Below, one piece after another: positions 6,558 to 11,460 of a stretch of 11,518 bases of DNA; within the stretch, counting starts at the first letter, position 1; each line of letters opens with the position of its first letter. Under the pieces are notes generated by a model, which did not search any database, had not been told where the DNA came from, and saw nothing but the letters and a program-made list of their open reading frames with translations. Source of the DNA: Deltaproteobacteria bacterium (GTDB lineage Bacteria; Myxococcota; UBA727; JABDBI01); NCBI GenBank assembly GCA_016764955.1, contig JAESQZ010000245.1, positions 1 to 11,518 on the forward strand. Direction: 5' to 3'. Position numbers and translations under genes: made by a program.

Positions 6558-6634
6558 AACCCAGGCAAAATTGGTGACCTGCGGCCCCCAAAAGCCTGGA
6601 CTGTGGCACCTTTGCGCCCGTTGGGCGCGTAAAA
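6558..6634 (+). repeat. 77-bp two-hairpin dispersed repeat, copy A
   Basis: The element has the order AACCCAGGC, a variable centre, CCAAAAGCCTGG, CTGTGGCACC, then TTTGCGCCC and GGGCGCG ending in AAAA. CCAGGC pairs with GCCTGG for a first hairpin, and GCGCCC with GGGCGC for a second. It matches the copy at 10306 at 68 of 77 positions by my ungapped count. It lies just after the parB stop, so it could also shape the 3' end of the operon transcript. No known repeat family name can be given from sequence alone. Confidence 0.85.
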
Positions 6635-6815
6635 CCAGACGGCGGCCAAGCACCAAAGGCCACAAAGTGGCCGGCAGTGCAGTAGCCCAGTCATAGGCAG
6701 GAATGAAGTGCATGCTGTGGGGCTGGTTAGATGACGCAAGAGAGAGCTGGCGCCTATGTTTTGTCTGGACAAATTTAAACCCGCAATTTAAAAATGTCGC
6801 TTAATTATAGCCTGG

Positions 6816-6893
6816 TTTTAATGCGCCCGGCGGGCGCAAGGGTGCCGCAGCCCAGGCTTTTGGACGCCGTTGGTGGCCAATTTTGCCTGGGTA
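6816..6893 (-). repeat. two-hairpin dispersed repeat, copy B (inverted)
   Basis: Read on the bottom strand it follows copy A with the same spacing: ACCCAGGCAAAATTGG, a variable centre, CCAAAAGCCTGGGCTG, then GCGCCC/GGGCGC and TAAAA, one base longer at the end. It faces copy A across about 180 bases. The DNA between (6635-6815) has a small GGCCAC-AAA-GTGGCC hairpin at 6658-6672 and no credible gene. Confidence 0.85.
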
Positions 6894-6939
6894 ACGGTTG
6901 GGTGTGTAAGGGCTTTCGCGGGTAAACCCCTCACCCCGA

Positions 6940-6962
6940 CCCTCTCCCTCAAGGGGAGAGGG
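6940..6962. terminator. strong C/G-rich hairpin, possible bidirectional terminator or repeat
   Basis: CCCTCTCCC (6940-6948) pairs perfectly with GGGAGAGGG (6954-6962) across a 5-base loop. There is no U-run on either side. The sequence resembles the CCCTCTCC/GGAGAGGG palindromes scattered in many proteobacterial genomes, so it may be a mobile palindromic repeat rather than a terminator. It lies between the ends of convergent parB and the aminotransferase gene. Confidence 0.5.
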
Positions 6963-6968
6963 GAAGAA

Positions 6969-6984
6969 TGTTTCACGTGGAACT
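6969..6984. promoter_or_regulatory. parS: second parS site, 14 of 16 to consensus
   Basis: TGTTTCACGTGGAACT matches the consensus core GTTTCACGTG-GAAC, with G at position 12, a variant seen in parS of other bacteria, and T in place of A at position 16. It overlaps the stop codon of the minus-strand aminotransferase gene, and is 2.1 kb from the perfect site, with parA-parB between them. Confidence 0.8.
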
Positions 6985-8130
6985 TGATTGGAAACCTTCT
7001 TCTAGTATAGGGCTGGCGGCTGCTACTGAGGCGCCGGGCTCAAAATTTGTATACCCCTCTTGCCTTAAAATGATCTCTAAAGCGCTTAAGACGGTCAGAA
7101 TGTCTAATTCGTCAAAGTATCCCAGGTGCGCAATGCGGAAAATCTTGCCTTTAAGCTGCTCTTGGCCGCCGGCGATGGTGAGGTTTGCGCGGTCTCTGAG
7201 GCCGGCGTAGATGCTGTTCTCGGGTATATTAGTCGGTGCTTTTACGGCTGTGACGGAATCGGCGGGGCTTTTAGAGAAAAGCTCTAAATTCAAAGCCTTA
7301 ATGGCCGTGCGGGTTGCTTTGGCGATTCGCGCGTGGCGCGCGAAGAGGTTTGGCAAGCCTTCTTCTTGCATCATAAGAAGAGACTCTTGAAGGCCGGTTA
7401 TCAGCGAAACGGCCGGCGTATAGGCTGTTTGATTTTTGGCTTGCGTGGCCCTTTCTTTGGCTAAATCAAAGTAGTAGTGCGGCATGCGGGAGTCTTGATT
7501 GGCCTTCCAGGCCTTTGGGCTTACAGACATAAAAGCCAATCCAGGTGGGAGCATAAGAGCTTTTTGGGAGCCGGCTACCAATACGTCGATATGGTCGCGT
7601 TCCGGCTGGATATCCCAGACGCCAAGCGCTGTGATGCCGTCAACAATTAGTAGGCAGTCTGCTTTATCTTTAAGCATTTTACCGAGGGCTTCATAGGGTT
7701 GCCGGGTTCCAGTGGAGGTTTCGCAAGCCACGCAAACGACCGCTTTGGTGCTAGGGTGGTTGTCTAGAGCCTGTTGAACAAGTCCCGGGTCAATGCTTTC
7801 ACCCCAGGGGACGCTTAGTGAAACAACCTCCAGGCCAAAGATGGTGGCCATTTGTGCCCAACGGTCGCCAAATTTGCCGCCGCCTACATTAATGATGGTA
7901 TCTCCGGGAGAAAAAAAGTTCTGAAAAATGGCTTCAAAAGCGCCGGTTCCAGAACAGGAAAGTGTTAGAACCTCATGATTAGTTTGAAAAAGCCACTGCA
8001 GGCCCTGGCGGCAGCCTTCGAAAATCCGCTCAAATGCCGGGGTTCTATGGTGGTAGACAGAACGCGCCATTACGCTTAAAACCCGGTCAGGAACAGGAGT
8101 CGGTCCAGGTGCCAGTAGACGATATTTCAT
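6973..8130 (-). CDS. PLP-dependent class V aminotransferase (alanine/serine-glyoxylate type)
   Basis: A 385-residue fold-type I PLP enzyme of the class V group. The start 'MKYRLLAPGPTPVPDRVLSVM...HHRTPAF' is typical of alanine-glyoxylate, serine-glyoxylate and related aminotransferases. 'SGTGAFEAIFQNF' (60-72) lines the phosphate site. D164 in 'VDGITALG' should contact the pyridine nitrogen, and K190 in 'GSQKALMLPPGL' is the expected Schiff-base lysine. Substrate cannot be fixed: alanine, serine or phosphoserine with glyoxylate, pyruvate or 2-oxoglutarate are all possible, and no serA or glycine-pathway gene adjoins. The ATG has AAGGAG (8137-8142) 6 bases upstream. That ribosome site lies within the coding sequence of the divergent ygfZ, and the two 5' ends overlap by about 22 bases. 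The stop codon lies within a parS site. Confidence 0.92.
   Translation of the reverse strand: MKYRLLAPGPTPVPDRVLSVMARSVYHHRTPAFERIFEGCRQGLQWLFQTNHEVLTLSCSGTGAFEAIFQNFFSPGDTIINVGGGKFGDRWAQMATIFGLEVVSLSVPWGESIDPGLVQQALDNHPSTKAVVCVACETSTGTRQPYEALGKMLKDKADCLLIVDGITALGVWDIQPERDHIDVLVAGSQKALMLPPGLAFMSVSPKAWKANQDSRMPHYYFDLAKERATQAKNQTAYTPAVSLITGLQESLLMMQEEGLPNLFARHARIAKATRTAIKALNLELFSKSPADSVTAVKAPTNIPENSIYAGLRDRANLTIAGGQEQLKGKIFRIAHLGYFDELDILTVLSALEIILRQEGYTNFEPGASVAAASPILEEGFQSSST
8095..8099 (+). promoter_or_regulatory. ribosome binding site deciding the ygfZ start
   Basis: AGGAG ends 9 bases before a GTG codon at 8109. This is the best start signal in the frame. The upstream ATG at 8034 would add 25 residues that are merely antisense to the aminotransferase N-terminus and do not match the family. 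Confidence 0.6.
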
Positions 8131-8816
8131 TTTGGTCTCCTTATAAGGCCTTTGTCGAGGTCTCAGGGGCGGATGCTACCCCTTTTTTGCAGAGACTTAC
8201 AACCCGTGATGTGACGAAGGCTAAAGGTGTTTTTGCAAATTGTTTTTTGAATCAAAAAGGCCGCTTGGTTGATGTTGTTTGGCAAGAAGAGCTAGAACCA
8301 AATCGCTGGTTGTTGATGAGCTCACATGAAACACCTGAAAAATTAATTTCCTGGCTAGAACAATATTGGTTTTCGGAGGATCTTTCTGTCATACCAGCGG
8401 AGGCTGGTATCCAGTCCAACAACCTTAAGGCTTATGTGGATGCCAGCCTTCGCTGGCATGACAAGCGAGTAGCCAAATTACTCCCCAAATCACCCTCTGA
8501 AATCACAGATCGCTTTAATCCGCTCGAGATTGGCCTGAGAGAGCTTATAGATGAAAATAAGGGGTGTTATATTGGCCAGGAGGTGATCGCGCGTCTGCTG
8601 ACTTACAGTAAGGTCACCAAAATCCTGGTTTCGCTCGGCTGTAAGCGCGAAGATTTCGAAAATCTATGTAAAGCGCCAGAGGTGACTTCGAGTTTAGATA
8701 AGTATGTTGAGGGTGAACCTGTTGCCCTGGCGGTTATTAAGAAAACAGCCTTGACAACTGAGTCCTTTTTCACTACATCGGGTGTTCCTGCATGGGTCGT
8801 TAGCTCAGCCCGGTAG
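8109..8816 (+). CDS. ygfZ: YgfZ/GcvT-like folate-binding protein, shortened and carrying a palindromic insert
   Basis: YgfZ uses tetrahydrofolate to help maintain certain iron-sulphur enzymes. The family signature K-G-C-Y-x-G-Q-E is present as 'KGCYIGQE' (residues 151-158 from GTG 8109), and 'FVEVSGADATPFLQRLTTRDV' at the N-terminus fits the family. The 235 residues are short beside E. coli YgfZ (326). Between the N-terminal domain and the signature there are about 57 residues where E. coli has about 125. In that gap lies an inverted repeat encoding 'VIPAEAGIQ...VDASLRWHDK' (94-119), a peptide typical of dispersed palindromic repeats. Thus the gene appears to have an internal deletion with an in-frame repeat capture, yet remains open. 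The stop TAG is inside the tRNA-Lys D-loop, giving a 23-base overlap. It may be functional or decaying; I cannot tell. Confidence 0.85.
   Translation: MPVDDISFWSPYKAFVEVSGADATPFLQRLTTRDVTKAKGVFANCFLNQKGRLVDVVWQEELEPNRWLLMSSHETPEKLISWLEQYWFSEDLSVIPAEAGIQSNNLKAYVDASLRWHDKRVAKLLPKSPSEITDRFNPLEIGLRELIDENKGCYIGQEVIARLLTYSKVTKILVSLGCKREDFENLCKAPEVTSSLDKYVEGEPVALAVIKKTALTTESFFTTSGVPAWVVSSAR
8137..8142 (-). promoter_or_regulatory. ribosome binding site of the aminotransferase gene
   Basis: AAGGAG on the bottom strand lies 6 bases before the ATG at 8130. It falls within codons of ygfZ on the other strand, which shows that the divergent pair share their 5' ends. Confidence 0.75.
8387..8463. repeat. 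palindromic element inserted in frame within ygfZ
   Basis: Two 27-base arms (8387-8413 and 8437-8463) are inverted repeats of each other with 24 matches, separated by 23 bases. Each arm is itself a hairpin: ATACCAGC-GGAG-GCTGGTAT (8391-8410) and ATGCCAGC-CTTC-GCTGGCAT (8440-8459), both perfect 8-bp stems with 4-base loops. Arms starting TGTCAT and ending ATCCA resemble common proteobacterial intergenic palindromes, and the insertion style recalls Rickettsia palindromic elements. The total of 77 bases from arm to arm does not disrupt the reading frame. Confidence 0.85.
8751..8779 (+). promoter_or_regulatory. probable sigma-70 promoter of tRNA-Lys
   Basis: A perfect -35 box TTGACA (8751-8756) is followed after 17 bases by TACATC (8774-8779), a weak -10 with 3 of 6 matches. 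Transcription would begin near 8786, a few bases before the mature tRNA. It lies within the coding end of ygfZ. Confidence 0.5.
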
Positions 8817-8870
8817 AGCATCGGACTTTTAATCCGTTGGTCCAGAGTTCGAATCTCTGACGACCCACCA
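8794..8870 (+). tRNA. tRNA-Lys, anticodon UUU
   Basis: A complete cloverleaf of 77 bases including encoded CCA. Acceptor GGGTCGT (8794-8800) pairs with ACGACCC (8860-8866), the discriminator is A, and CCA ends at 8870. The D stem is GCTC/GAGC. The anticodon loop is CTTTTAA with anticodon TTT at 8828-8830. The T arm is CAGAG-TTCGAAT-CTCTG. It closely resembles E. coli tRNA-Lys. It overlaps the end of ygfZ by 23 bases, and cysS starts 2 bases after the CCA, so its processing must affect both neighbouring messages. Confidence 0.98.
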
Positions 8871-8872
8871 GC

Positions 8873-10267
8873 ATGCAACTTCATCTTTTTAATACCCTAA
8901 CCCGTCAAGTAGAGCCTTTTGAGCCCCTAGAGCCTGGCAAGGTGAAGTTGTACACCTGTGGTCCTACGGTCTATAATTACGCACATGTTGGAAACTTAAG
9001 GACTTATGTCTTTGAAGATATTTTGAGACGGACACTCGAGAAATTTAAGTTTCATGTGGAACATGTGATGAATATCACAGATGTTGGGCACTTGGAGTCA
9101 GATGCAGACGAGGGCGATGATAAGATGGCCTTGGCTTCAAAGCGCGAGAAAAAATCTCCTTGGGATATTGCTAAGTTTTACGAAAAAGAATTTTTCAAAG
9201 ATGCAGATGCACTACATATTGTTCGGCCAACTCTAACCTGCCGGGCTACTGAGCATATTGATACCATGCAAAAGATGGTGCAGGGCCTTATAGATAATGG
9301 CCTTGCTTATGTTGTCGATGGCAATGTTTATTTTGAGGTGTCTAAATTCCCGGAATATACGAGATTATCCAAGCAGAACCTCGATGATCTTTTAGAGGGT
9401 GCACGAGTAGATATTGATGCTCGCAAACGGGACCAAAGAGACTTTGTGCTGTGGTTTTCGAAGAGTAAATTTCCAAACCAAATTATGAAGTGGGACTCGC
9501 CGTGGGGCGATGGCTTTCCTGGTTGGCACATAGAGTGCTCGGCGATGGCTTCTGAGTATCTCGGTGAGAGTATTGATATTCACTGCGGCGGTATTGATCA
9601 TATTTCAGTGCATCATACGAATGAAATTGCTCAGGCAGAGGGCTACTTTGGGCACAAGTGGGTGAATACTTGGATGCATGGCGAATTTTTGGTTTTGGAT
9701 AAAGCCAAGATGTCTAAATCTGCGGGTGGCTTTTTGACATTGAAGGGTTTGATCGATAAAGGCTTCGATGCTGTGCATTATCGCTATATGTGCTTGGGGG
9801 CACACTATCGTTCTGAGCTTAAGTTTAGTTTCGAGGCGCTTGAGGCTGCTAAGAATGCATTTGAAACTCTCAAAAATCGTGTTGTGAGTTGGAAATTTGA
9901 CCCTAAAAAAGGCGAAAATTCAGGCAAAAAAACGGAGTATTTGAAGCGATTTGACGAGGCATTAGCGAATGACCTCGACATGCCAATCGCGATGAGCGTG
10001 CTTTGGGAAGCGGTGCGAGATGCTGAACTTGGTAGTGAAGCGCAGCTAGAGCTTTTAAAATACTGGGACAGTGTTTTAGGCTTAGGCGTCGAGAGTTTTG
10101 ATAAACCTGAACTTTCTGCTGAGCTTATGGCCCTTGTTAAAGAGCGCGAAGAAGCCCGTGCCCATCGCGACTGGGCTAAATCAGATGCCCTGCGCGATCA
10201 GCTTTTAGAACAAGGCATTTGCCTCAAAGACGGCCCTAGCGGGACTGATTGGTATTTGAGATATTAA
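8873..10267 (+). CDS. cysS: cysteinyl-tRNA synthetase
   Basis: CysRS charges tRNA-Cys in the cytoplasm. It is a class Ia synthetase of 464 residues, the normal length. The HIGH-type motif is 'HVGN' (38-41) and the second signature is 'KMSKS' (279-283). The catalytic zinc ligands are all present: C29 in 'YTCGPTVYNY', C222 in 'WHIECSAM', and H247 and E251 in 'VHHTNEIAQ'. The C-terminal anticodon-binding part carries the usual 'REEARAHRDWAKSDALRDQL...KDGPSGTDW' stretch. The N-terminus matches the family from the first residue, so the start is firm, yet it is only 2 bases after the tRNA-Lys CCA with no room for an ordinary ribosome site outside the tRNA. Tail cleavage of the tRNA would leave a nearly leaderless cysS message. 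Confidence 0.98.
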   Translation: MQLHLFNTLTRQVEPFEPLEPGKVKLYTCGPTVYNYAHVGNLRTYVFEDILRRTLEKFKFHVEHVMNITDVGHLESDADEGDDKMALASKREKKSPWDIAKFYEKEFFKDADALHIVRPTLTCRATEHIDTMQKMVQGLIDNGLAYVVDGNVYFEVSKFPEYTRLSKQNLDDLLEGARVDIDARKRDQRDFVLWFSKSKFPNQIMKWDSPWGDGFPGWHIECSAMASEYLGESIDIHCGGIDHISVHHTNEIAQAEGYFGHKWVNTWMHGEFLVLDKAKMSKSAGGFLTLKGLIDKGFDAVHYRYMCLGAHYRSELKFSFEALEAAKNAFETLKNRVVSWKFDPKKGENSGKKTEYLKRFDEALANDLDMPIAMSVLWEAVRDAELGSEAQLELLKYWDSVLGLGVESFDKPELSAELMALVKEREEARAHRDWAKSDALRDQLLEQGICLKDGPSGTDWYLRY

Positions 10268-10305
10268 CCTTCTCCTTTTGGAGCCTGTCGATAAAGTGGC
10301 GATTT

Positions 10306-10382
10306 AACCCAGGCAAGATTGTTCGCCTTCGGCGCCCAAAAGCCTGGGCTGTGGCACCTTTGCGCCCGCTGGGCGCGCAAAA
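10306..10382 (+). repeat. 77-bp two-hairpin dispersed repeat, copy C
   Basis: This has the same order and length as copy A. CCCAGGC pairs with GCCTGGG, with an inner CGCC-TTC-GGCG hairpin in the centre. A TTTGCGCCC/GGGCGC half follows and it ends in CAAAA. It lies 38 bases after the cysS stop and may act in 3' end formation, but similar copies elsewhere show it is a dispersed element. Confidence 0.85.
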
Positions 10383-10407
10383 TTGTGATGTTGGTAATGA
10401 AAATTTT

Positions 10408-10491
10408 ATCCGCGAAGCGGATGTATGAATATAGCCCCGGGCGTTAGCCCGGGGAAATGCATGTTGCATCATTTTTAAGTGCCGAAGGCAC
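10408..10491. repeat. cluster of four short perfect hairpins
   Basis: Four stem-loops follow in 84 bases: ATCCGC-GAA-GCGGAT (10408-10422), CCCCGGGC-GTTA-GCCCGGGG (10435-10454), ATGCA-TGT-TGCAT (10457-10469) and GTGCC-GAA-GGCAC (10479-10491). The first and last have the same GAA loop, which reads UUC (within a UUCG) on the bottom strand. The cluster sits between convergent cysS and tRNA-Gly. The rest of this 230-base stretch shows no gene. The strongest hairpin could terminate transcription, though there is no U-run. Confidence 0.65.
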
Positions 10492-10503
10492 GGTTGAAGG
10501 GAG

Positions 10504-10578
10504 TGGAGCGGGAAATGGGATTCGAACCCACGACTTCAACCTTGGCAAGGTTACACTCTACCACTGAGTTATTCCTGC
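10504..10578 (-). tRNA. tRNA-Gly, anticodon GCC
   Basis: A cloverleaf of 75 bases including encoded CCA (10504-10506), with discriminator U. The D stem is ACTC/GAGT. The anticodon arm is TAACC-TTGCCAA-GGTTG, with anticodon GCC. The T arm is GTGGG-TTCGAAT-CCCAT. The acceptor stem GCAGGAA/TTCCCGC has one A-C mismatch at pair 3-70 where the common tRNA-Gly has G-C. Its 5' 21 bases overlap the end of the winged-helix gene. The rest of the molecule is intact, so it is probably functional. Confidence 0.95.
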
Positions 10579-11460
10579 ATGTTCACCTTGTCTTATGCTG
10601 GATTCGTAAAAATCTGTCAAGCACCCAGCCCAGCGTCGGTCGCCAGCGACCTCCTCTGGCTGGGCTATTGCACCATTGCCCCTTAACGGGGCGCGCAATA
10701 TGGATGGGGCGGTTAAGCCCATTTTAGTCCGCAACTTAGCAAACCCCTCTCGAATGAAAGCCTGGTCTTCTTTAGAAACCTCCACTTTATCTTTGGGCAT
10801 AAATCGGTTTTCATAAGCCTTGCGCTTTTTTTCTGCTTCTTGACGTGCCTGTTGGAGTTCTGAGAGGCTTTTGATTGGTTGTTCGGTTACAATAGCCCCG
10901 TAAAGCTTGGCGGTGGCTTGCACAAGCCACTTAGCACCTTGAGAGAGATAGTAGCGCACGTAGCTTAGCAAATTGCCGTATTGAAAGCGTTTGACCGCCT
11001 CTTCAACCTTATGCGCCAAAGTAGGTCTGCCTTCTTTGCCATCAAAGCAAGTAAACGCCTTGGACCACTCAGTTCCGTGCTGTTTGATGAGTTCCTGGGA
11101 AACGGAAGCAGGGTTCCTACAATTAGAATTAGAATTAAATTTATAATTTGAATTTAATTTAATTGGCGGACAACTATTTCCGCTTTCTTCACAACCTAGA
11201 AGTTTGTAAACGCGGTGTAGGCCTCGTTTTTGTTCTGTTTGCTCCAAGAAGCCAAGCGAGAAGAGCTCTTTGAGGTAGTTTCTGAGCTGTCTGGTTGAGC
11301 ACTTGAGTTGTTTGGCCACATAGTTTTGACTCATCCAGATTTGATTGCCTTCCTGTTTGGGCAATAAGGAAAGAACCGCATAGGTGCGTGTAGCCCCATG
11401 AGATGCTTGTGATTCTAAAAGAGCGACTGGTAGTTTGGCGAATGGACTGGTTGAAATCAT
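10558..11460 (-). CDS. winged-helix DNA-binding protein, replication-initiator-like, with a repeat-derived tail
   Basis: A 300-residue protein I cannot name. Residues about 20-90 form a helix-turn-helix/winged-helix domain: 'IWMSQNYVAKQLKCSTRQLRNYLKELFSLGFLEQTEQKRGLHRVYKLL' (41-88), a layout common in plasmid and phage replication or accessory regulators. A low-complexity Asn/Ser linker (101-114) follows, then 'ALVKRFQYGNLLSYVRYYLSQG'-like helices (155-175) and a charged coiled-coil-like stretch (197-217). From about residue 250 the sequence ('APLRGNGAIAQPEEVAGDRRW') is the antisense of repeat D, then the tRNA-Gly promoter and tRNA, ending at a TAG in the tRNA D-loop. The tail is therefore probably not ancestral. 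ATG 11460 is chosen over the TTG at 11496 because GGAG lies 6 bases upstream. It may be a remnant of a mobile element. Confidence 0.7.
   Translation of the reverse strand: MISTSPFAKLPVALLESQASHGATRTYAVLSLLPKQEGNQIWMSQNYVAKQLKCSTRQLRNYLKELFSLGFLEQTEQKRGLHRVYKLLGCEESGNSCPPIKLNSNYKFNSNSNCRNPASVSQELIKQHGTEWSKAFTCFDGKEGRPTLAHKVEEAVKRFQYGNLLSYVRYYLSQGAKWLVQATAKLYGAIVTEQPIKSLSELQQARQEAEKKRKAYENRFMPKDKVEVSKEDQAFIREGFAKLRTKMGLTAPSILRAPLRGNGAIAQPEEVAGDRRWAGCLTDFYESSIRQGEHAGITQW
10592..10620 (-). promoter_or_regulatory. sigma-70 promoter of tRNA-Gly
   Basis: Read on the bottom strand, a perfect -35 box TTGACA (10615-10620) and a -10 box CATAAG (10592-10597, 4 of 6 matches) are separated by exactly 17 bases. 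The expected start is about 7 bases before the tRNA. The promoter is within the 3' coding part of the winged-helix gene. Confidence 0.65.
10622..10700 (+). repeat. diverged fourth copy (D) of the two-hairpin repeat
   Basis: It keeps the frame of the family: CACCCAGCC, a centre with GGTCGC-CA-GCGACC, GGCTGGGCT, GCACC, ATTGCCCC, GGGGCGCGCAAT. Arms CCCAGCC and GGCTGGG replace CCCAGGC and GCCTGGG, so paired changes preserve the stem. It is antisense to the 3' part of the winged-helix gene and is immediately upstream of the tRNA-Gly promoter. Confidence 0.6.
11121..11164. repeat. AT-rich short-repeat tract within the winged-helix gene
   Basis: This 44-base tract is almost entirely A and T and is made of repeated 6-base units such as AATTAG, AATTAG, AATTAA and AATTTG. 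It encodes the 'KLNSNYKFNSNSN' linker between the DNA-binding domain and the C-terminal part. It may be slippage-prone simple sequence. Confidence 0.65.

Noticed and set aside
6452..6772. Minus-strand open frames after parB (6452-6772 and 6498-6713)
   Set aside because: They are antisense to the parB end and repeat copy A; the repeat itself encodes the only recurring peptide, and no ribosome site is seen.
6968..7210. Plus-strand open frame beginning at the second parS
   Set aside because: Antisense shadow of the aminotransferase gene, with the start codon created by parS.
10236..10472. Minus-strand open frame across repeat C
   Set aside because: It consists of repeat C and hairpins; the peptide resembles that of copy A only because the repeat is shared.
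10479..10727. Plus-strand open frame across tRNA-Gly
   Set aside because: It is the antisense of tRNA-Gly and repeat D; tRNA antisense often gives such frames ('GFEPTTSTL').
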